From assembly GCA_015680685.1 (NCBI GenBank), contig MNCI01033368.1, positions 118,096-182,095 on the forward strand: a stretch of DNA of 64,000 nucleotides, given 5' to 3'. Of this stretch, positions 58,621-64,000 are shown piece after piece (the stretch's first letter is position 1; each line of letters starts with the position of its first letter). Origin of the DNA: Gnetum montanum (lineage: Eukaryota > Streptophyta > Gnetopsida > Gnetales > Gnetaceae). The notes below the pieces were generated by a model. That model did no database searches. It was not told the DNA's origin and saw nothing but the letters and a program-made list of their open reading frames with translations. The translations under genes were made by a program, and so were the position numbers.

Positions 58621-61135
58621 GGACTTCTTGAGTCAAATATTTTTATGGAAAGGTTGCTAGCCTTAATCCAACCAAAAATAGCATGAGTTAGCATCAAAGT
58701 GCAAATCTAAGGTAGCTTTTGGTTTGAAGTGCCTCGAATGTGTTTGATGTAGAGAATGAGGGTGTTGGAGATATAGGGCGACCAACCACATTAGGTTGTG
58801 AGGGTTTGGAAGGACTATTGGATTGGAAAAATGGTTATTTCTTGGATTTTTTGTCTGAACCACTTAGCTAGAAGGTCGATTGTAAGTGTACAACCCTCAT
58901 AGCATTTCATTGTTGCAGTTGTGAGGGAATTTTGCCCAACATGGATGGAGCAAGAGGTAACTAGGTTAAGGGTGGAAAATGTATCCAGATGGATGTCGAG
59001 GATGGTATGGATATTAATGTTCCCCTTGAGTAGCTCGTGAGTGAGTTTGATGGTACTTTGGAGGGTAATAGTGATTTTAAAACAAGGCATGGCTAGTAGA
59101 ACTTCATGGAGAAATATTACTGAACATAGTACCCATATGGATCTGGCTACCTATAAGGGTATTGTTATCTAAGCGGTGGCATTCCCCACGACTATGGTTG
59201 GTGTCACTACTGGTATTACTCATATGGTTGTGATGGAGATCCACTTGGACAGTAAGCTTGGTGTTGTTAGTGGAACTGTCTTGAATTGCCTTGAGAATAA
59301 GGCAATCGTTTGGGTGCTTGTCTCCTTGCTAGTCAAGGATTCAATGCTTACACCCTAGACTCTTGTAAGTGTGACACCATAGGGCAACATCTCTTTAGAT
59401 GTTCATATTAAAAAATGTCACACCTAACATCATCATTAGAGTTTGTCTCCACAACTTTCCCTACTAAAGCAACTTTTCCCTTACCTCTTTAGTAGGCACA
59501 TTCAACTTCTTTCTACCTCTTGTGGTTATGAGCACTATTATACTCTTTGGATTCTTCAGAAATATTCATAGTAGTTTGTAATTTTTCATCCAAAGAGTCC
59601 CATAATTTATCAACCTTTGTCAAAATATCAAAAATATATTTTTGTATGGGCAAGGTTTTCTTGTTCACCACCTCATTGAGTGGTGATTCCTCCTTGTCAT
59701 AAAATTGATCCTCCCTTTTCCTAATGGAAGGGTCCTTAACATATTCTTCTACACTTTTTTCTTTTCACAACTCACCTTCTTTTTTTGTTACCTACTCTAT
59801 CAGCCTTTATATCTTATGGGATCTTAGTTTGAATAGTCTCCCTTGGGCACAAACCCCAAGAGTTCTTCTAGTTTCTATTCTAAGCCCATCTATGATGTGG
59901 TGGTGTTGTTCCCTCTGAGAATAACCATGGCCAGTATATTGATCTATGAGAGAATAATATCAACCCATAGTAACATTAAAGGGTTCATGTGTTCCTTGTT
60001 TTTAGCCTTGAATTTTCCTTCTCAAATTGGACTCTTTGGAGTATGTCTGATATTTATCATTAAATAGTTTCAGCATGGTACTCTATCTGTGAATAGCTTC
60101 TAGCTTCAAGGATTGGTACCAACTTTCAACCTCTTTGACGAGTGTCCTGGGAAATAGCTTCAATTTCTACAAATAATTTTTGATTTTCTACAAGGCACAT
60201 GCATTATGAAAAGCTTGTATATGTGTCTACAGATCAAAGTTATATCCCCACTCAAATCGTGGGATATTGTTCATGTCTAAGAACTTGATTCGACTATCTT
60301 TCAAATGCCTAGTTGGGATCTTGATTACCTCTACAATGTTAAGCATGCTTCAAGTTGCTAACAAAGGCTCATCATCATCATTATTTCGTTGTCACTAATG
60401 ATGTCCTCTATTACCCCTTCAATTATTATGGGCATGGCAATTAGTATTATTGTTTTGCTGCTCACCTCCATCATGATTATTCTTTCTATGGAATTTTTCA
60501 AAATCAAAAGAGGAAGAAGAAGTAGATGTAGATAAAGAGGACAAATACAGAGGAGGAATGCTTCTATCATGATATCTACCAATTATCATTTGGTTATCAT
60601 GGCCACATTTGTCAATTTTCATATCTTCTTGACACTTGTTTGATCCCTTTCCTTGACTACCATCTTTTTCTAAAACTAGATTGTTGATTGTAGACTACAA
60701 ATTTAGGGCCATACCCTCATCACCAATAACAAAGGGTGGAGAATTTTCATGCTAAGAGCCCTTAAAAGGATGATCCTCTTTATTGTCTTGGTTTAGTAAG
60801 AACAAGGGATTTGTGAATTGTTTCACCTTCATAGCCTCATGGTACCTCTTTTGGTCTTGATCTTGCCTACGTTATGTTTTAGTGGAATGGTAGACCTAAG
60901 TGTCATAACCATGAAGATCTGGGATGTCTAACTTCTTAAAAGTTTAAAGCAGCAGCACAGGCATAGATCGATCAGGGGGCATTACAATGTTGTCTCTTTA
61001 TCATGCCATTGCAATTGGTTATCTTAATGTAGGATGAAGGTGAAGTTAGGTACATACTCATCTAGATGAGTATATACCAATTTGCATTCTTGTGGAATCG
61101 ATGGTTTGATATCGTCACACCTATGGGAAGATGGC
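58621..61135 (-). pseudogene. Gypsy D gag
   Basis: Reverse strand. The N-terminus near 61120 reads PSSHRCDDIKPSIPQECKLVYTHL, aligning with MSSSFYRHDDVKPPVPQK in C, but the start codon position reads CTG. The Ser/Asn/His-rich middle (60419-60622) includes STSTSSSSFDFEKFHRKNN. The capsid-like part is at 60050-60240 (FPRTLVKEVESWYQSLKLE). HHHIIDGL and ETRRTLGVCAQGRLFKL are near 59830-59900. The zinc knuckle near 59400-59440 reads CDIF*YEHLKRCC, second Cys lost. Confidence 0.78.
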
Positions 61136-61268
61136 AGTTTGCAAATAAATAAAGTATTAGTGTGCTTTTGTAATTATATAATTTAAAAATGATATCAACC
61201 TTGGGGTTCATCCAATGATATTAATAATGTTCACTAATCCTAGCTAGCACACGTTTCAACAAACAAGA

Positions 61269-61286
61269 TCCCTAGCAATGGTGCCA
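61269..61286 (-). other. Gypsy D primer-binding site (tRNA-Asp type)
   Basis: The minus strand reads TGGCACCATTGCTAGGGA. It differs from TGGCGCCGTTGCCGGGGA at three positions, all transitions at CpG, and is the best preserved primer site in the window. Confidence 0.88.
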
Positions 61287-61287
61287 A

Positions 61288-62219
61288 CGATAAGCAGCAA
61301 GGTACCCCTACACCCAACCATATGAATCACAAAGTATTCACACTCGATCTAGTCAAATTCCATGAACTCTACAATTTCTAGTACACTAGTCTTCTAGGAA
61401 GTGAACCTTGCCCTAATGATCATTTATTGTCTTTCCAATTACACTTGTGATGCACAAGGGTATGGCTAGGTGTAACCGAGGCATATGATTTTTATTATTT
61501 TGTGTTTTATATTCTTTGGTGCTTAAAGTAGAGAGATGAAGGAATTTAATAAATAATTTAATTTTAACTAATTAACTAATCTCTAACTAGTCCTAACATA
61601 AGCATTTAGTCCCACTTTTCTATACATGTCTTGAACCCACATATCCATTGCTGGTTACCAATCACTACACTATTGGGTGCACCAAGCAATAATGTTGCTG
61701 GGATTACCAAGCAAATACGTGTTTATGCTCAAAGTAGTCATACTTATGTGTTTAATCTATTTAGCTTAATTAATTAATTAATCACTCAAAGCCTAATTTA
61801 TATTAATTAATGACATGATTAATAAAAATAATGAATGCATAAATAAATCATTAATCTATTCTAAGTGCTACAAGGTTTAATTAAAAGGCTCATCTTTATT
61901 ACCATACACACTGATATGGTTCAGGTACAACAATGCTCAAATAAAGATCCATACACTTTTTGACTCCTACTAAGGACACTCAGAGAAATATTTTAACTTT
62001 CAAATGGAAAAACTATAAGAGCTTTGCTACTACTATGACTTGATTATCCCTAAACATAGTTGTGAGCTCGTATTTATAGTTTTTGCTACTTAGCTATGTC
62101 AAATGGGCCTCGTAGATGTAGCAAGCACTATGTCTATGCGGCCTTGTTGATGGGGCAACACCACATAAATGAGGCCCCATTGAGGGGGACTCATCAATGC
62201 GACACTTTGATGCTCATCA
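61288..62219 (-). mobile_element. Gypsy D: 5' LTR
   Basis: 932-bp reverse-strand LTR from TGATGAGCATCAAAGTGTCGC at 62219 to about 61288. U3 has GGGGCCTCATTTATGTGG and GTTGCCCCATCAAC; the TATA box is CTATAAATACGAGC (near 62080). The paired 3' LTR is truncated at 49650, so no target duplication can be tested. Confidence 0.92.
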
Positions 62220-63135
62220 ATTATCTAATAGATCTTATGGGTCTTTGGATGTAATAAAGCTTCATTTCATTTCATGATTCATAATGACTTATAAGTGCTT
62301 ACGGATAGTGTGTATATTGATATAATCTATATTTATTCCCTATTTCCATTATTTCTTATAATGAGTGCTTGCTAGCTAGCTTGGCCCATTATAAGACATG
62401 CAAATTTGCTTTTATCATTTTTATTTTTATTTTTATTTTGTTAATATAGCCTACATTTTGAGCCTTCATGTGAGAATTTTCAAATATAATTAGATAAGCC
62501 ACTATGTAGAAGAAACCATATACCATTCCCAGCAACTATAGAGAAATTCTTGGTAGGACTTGTTCACTAATAAAATTATATTTTGCAAGCTGAATCCACC
62601 CATGGCATTTTCCATTACAATGAGTAAATTTTTCGTTGTTTCTTCCACTCCACCCCTCACACATTATTGACTTAAAGTCAAGTTTAAAGTCTTCATGTGT
62701 TATAATGATGTTGCTATTCCACCACACCTGATTCTTGAAGAATAGTAGTCATATCACTTTCATGTTCCTAGAATAATAGTTATATTGTTGTCCTGTTCTT
62801 TCCATTTTACTAAAGGATAATGTTTAAACTTAAAATTTAGATTTGTGATGGTTGGATCATTAAATTTCCAAATGAGAGAATGGGATGGATTGTGTAATCC
62901 ACACCATTATAATGAGTGAAAAGGAAATTAGATGCTTACCATGACCCATTTTTTCGTTATTCGTATATCATGAGGTTTGAGTATTGAAAGAAGAATATGG
63001 AAATTAAAGAACGTGGGAAAGAAATATAGCAAAAGGATAAAAAAATAACAAATATATATATAAATATATATATATATAATTTTATGTACAAATTCTATTT
63101 TCACCAAAATTTATATGTACAATGTTTTAAGCTAT
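62220..63135. other. LRR-RLP-related flanking sequence
   Basis: No intact gene. Near 62310 there is one copy of the GTATATTGATATAATCTATATTT unit found in the RLP leader (24167-24226). 62930-63110 repeats, in diverged form, the RLP 3' region at 31340-31545, with TTAGATGCTTACCATGACC shared exactly. An AT dinucleotide run lies at 63050-63080. It looks like the remains of a second RLP-family locus from which the coding part has been lost. Confidence 0.5.
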
Positions 63136-63139
63136 TTTA

Positions 63140-63265
63140 ATTAAATGAGGAAATTACAAATCAAAGAGAATGAATCAAGTTAAGACAGGTTCTTTCTTGG
63201 AAGAAGCCAAGAATTTCATACTTAGAAAGTCCAACATTTGTTATAAAACCTCATTCATGAATGCA
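63140..63265 (+). repeat. Extra copy of the RLP upstream unit
   Basis: AATCAAGTTAAGACAGGTTCTTTCTTGGAAGAAGCC...ATGAATGC, ending in TTGTTATAAAACCTCATTCATGAA, matches the last unit of the array at about 24045-24140. It lies downstream of the RLP 3'-like sequence, as expected for tandemly arranged RLP genes. Confidence 0.6.
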
Positions 63266-63390
63266 TTCTTGTTAATTTGTGTTATTTCATCATTGCCACT
63301 ATTATTATCTAGCTAATTTAAAATGTTTAACATTTCACTTCTAGAAGAAATTCATGGTCTTAACATCTCTTTAATTACTCCATTTATCAC

Positions 63391-64000
63391 TGATGAGTGG
63401 CGAGGTACCCCTACACTCAACCACACGAAACGAGCATAGCACGCACGATCCGGTCAAACTCCGCAGACTAAATGCCTAAACGCCACAAGGAACACTTGGG
63501 GTTAATCATTCGTTGTCTTCCTAGACCTACTTGTTGTTGTCAAGGTGTATGGTTAAGTAAGTCTAAGGTATATGATTTTTTTGGTATTTTATGGTTTATC
63601 TCCTATGCTAAAAGGTGAAGGGTTGAGAAACTAAAACTAACTCTAACTACAGCACTAAGTCCTAGCATCAGCATCCGTTCCCACTTGCCGTACACACCCT
63701 GAATTGTGCAACTGTGGCTACCAAACGCTAATCGTTACTAGGATTACCACACGTAACGCACAAGCTCAAAGCGATCGTACTGAGGCACTTAACTAACCTA
63801 AGTGTGACAAGTAGCCGATTCCTTGACTAGCCATACACATCCATAGATGATCGTAATCAAGTCGTACTTATCCCACGTTCTAGGAGGAAAGGGTGAGAGA
63901 ATCTACTTGCAATGAGTAGCTGATTCCTTGGCTTGCCGTACATATTTCTCAACGCTCATCACCAAGTCGTACTCATGCCGCATTACTAGGAAAGCAGTAA
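63391..64000 (-). mobile_element. Less decayed Athila-like LTR at the right edge
   Basis: Reverse-strand LTR whose 3' end (GCCACTCATCA on the minus strand) is at 63391. It continues past the window. It keeps many CpGs (CGATCCGGTC, GCGATCGTAC), unlike every other LTR here, so it is younger or less methylated. No primer-binding site lies inside 63391, so it is the 3' LTR of a minus-strand element to the right or a solo LTR. The flanking ATCAC (63386-63390) would be the target duplication. Confidence 0.85.

Noticed and set aside
63050-63080. TATATATA run as a promoter
   Set aside because: Simple AT dinucleotide repeat in the 3'-like flank of an RLP remnant, with no gene behind it.
1-64000. tRNA, rRNA or small RNA genes
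   Set aside because: None recognised by eye on either strand; the tRNA-like matches are only retrotransposon primer-binding sites.

Overview
The window reads as a piece of a large, repeat-dense plant nuclear genome. It is AT-rich, has no intact host gene, and is almost entirely made of old, nested transposable elements. Diagnostic families are Athila-like Ty3/gypsy LTR retrotransposons (RT box FMDDF, tRNA-Asp primer site), one Tnt1-like Ty1/copia element, Helitron Rep/helicase remnants, and a leucine-rich-repeat receptor-like protein (LRR-RLP) pseudogene. Elements this long and this decayed, with most stops explained by C-to-T or G-to-A changes, would fit a large-genome seed plant such as a conifer. 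That assignment is inference. Two single N bases show that this is assembled scaffold.

Layout. 1-2098: gypsy fragment A (+), an LTR end fused to a gag/protease remnant. 2100-9420: gypsy B (-), 3' LTR truncated, 5' LTR containing an N-bounded inverted block. 9421-11960 and 21750-about 22330: one Helitron Rep remnant (+), split by gypsy E (-, 11966-21744, target duplication AGAAC). 22331-23270: unassigned, with a 95-bp direct repeat around a small ORF. 23300-24240: degenerate repeats upstream of the LRR-RLP pseudogene (24272-31328), which is split by copia F (+, 25626-30142, target duplication TCACA/CCACA). 32470-34079 and 47332-48605: gypsy H (-), split by gypsy C (+, 34080-47326, target duplication TTAGT). 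48606-49645: second Helitron fragment (-). 49650-62219: gypsy D (-). 62220-63390: LRR-RLP-related flank. 63391-64000: a less decayed LTR (-) leaving the window.

The most interesting feature is the shared architecture of gypsy C, D and E. Behind pol each carries a spacer of about 2 to 2.6 kb and a large third ORF (ORF3), which begins MAPKG-like, has a conserved FPxLIRKLC block and ends in coiled-coil-like sequence. At the start of the spacer lies a near copy of the 3' polypurine tract. Just before ORF3 lies a promoter-like cluster that repeats the motif type of that element's own U3: GGGGCCCC palindromes plus a TATA-like run in C and D, GATATC palindromes in E. The pol-ORF3 interval therefore looks like a relic LTR or an internal promoter module driving ORF3. 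Element E has gag, protease and ORF3 but no RT, RNase H or integrase, so it looks like a non-autonomous derivative.
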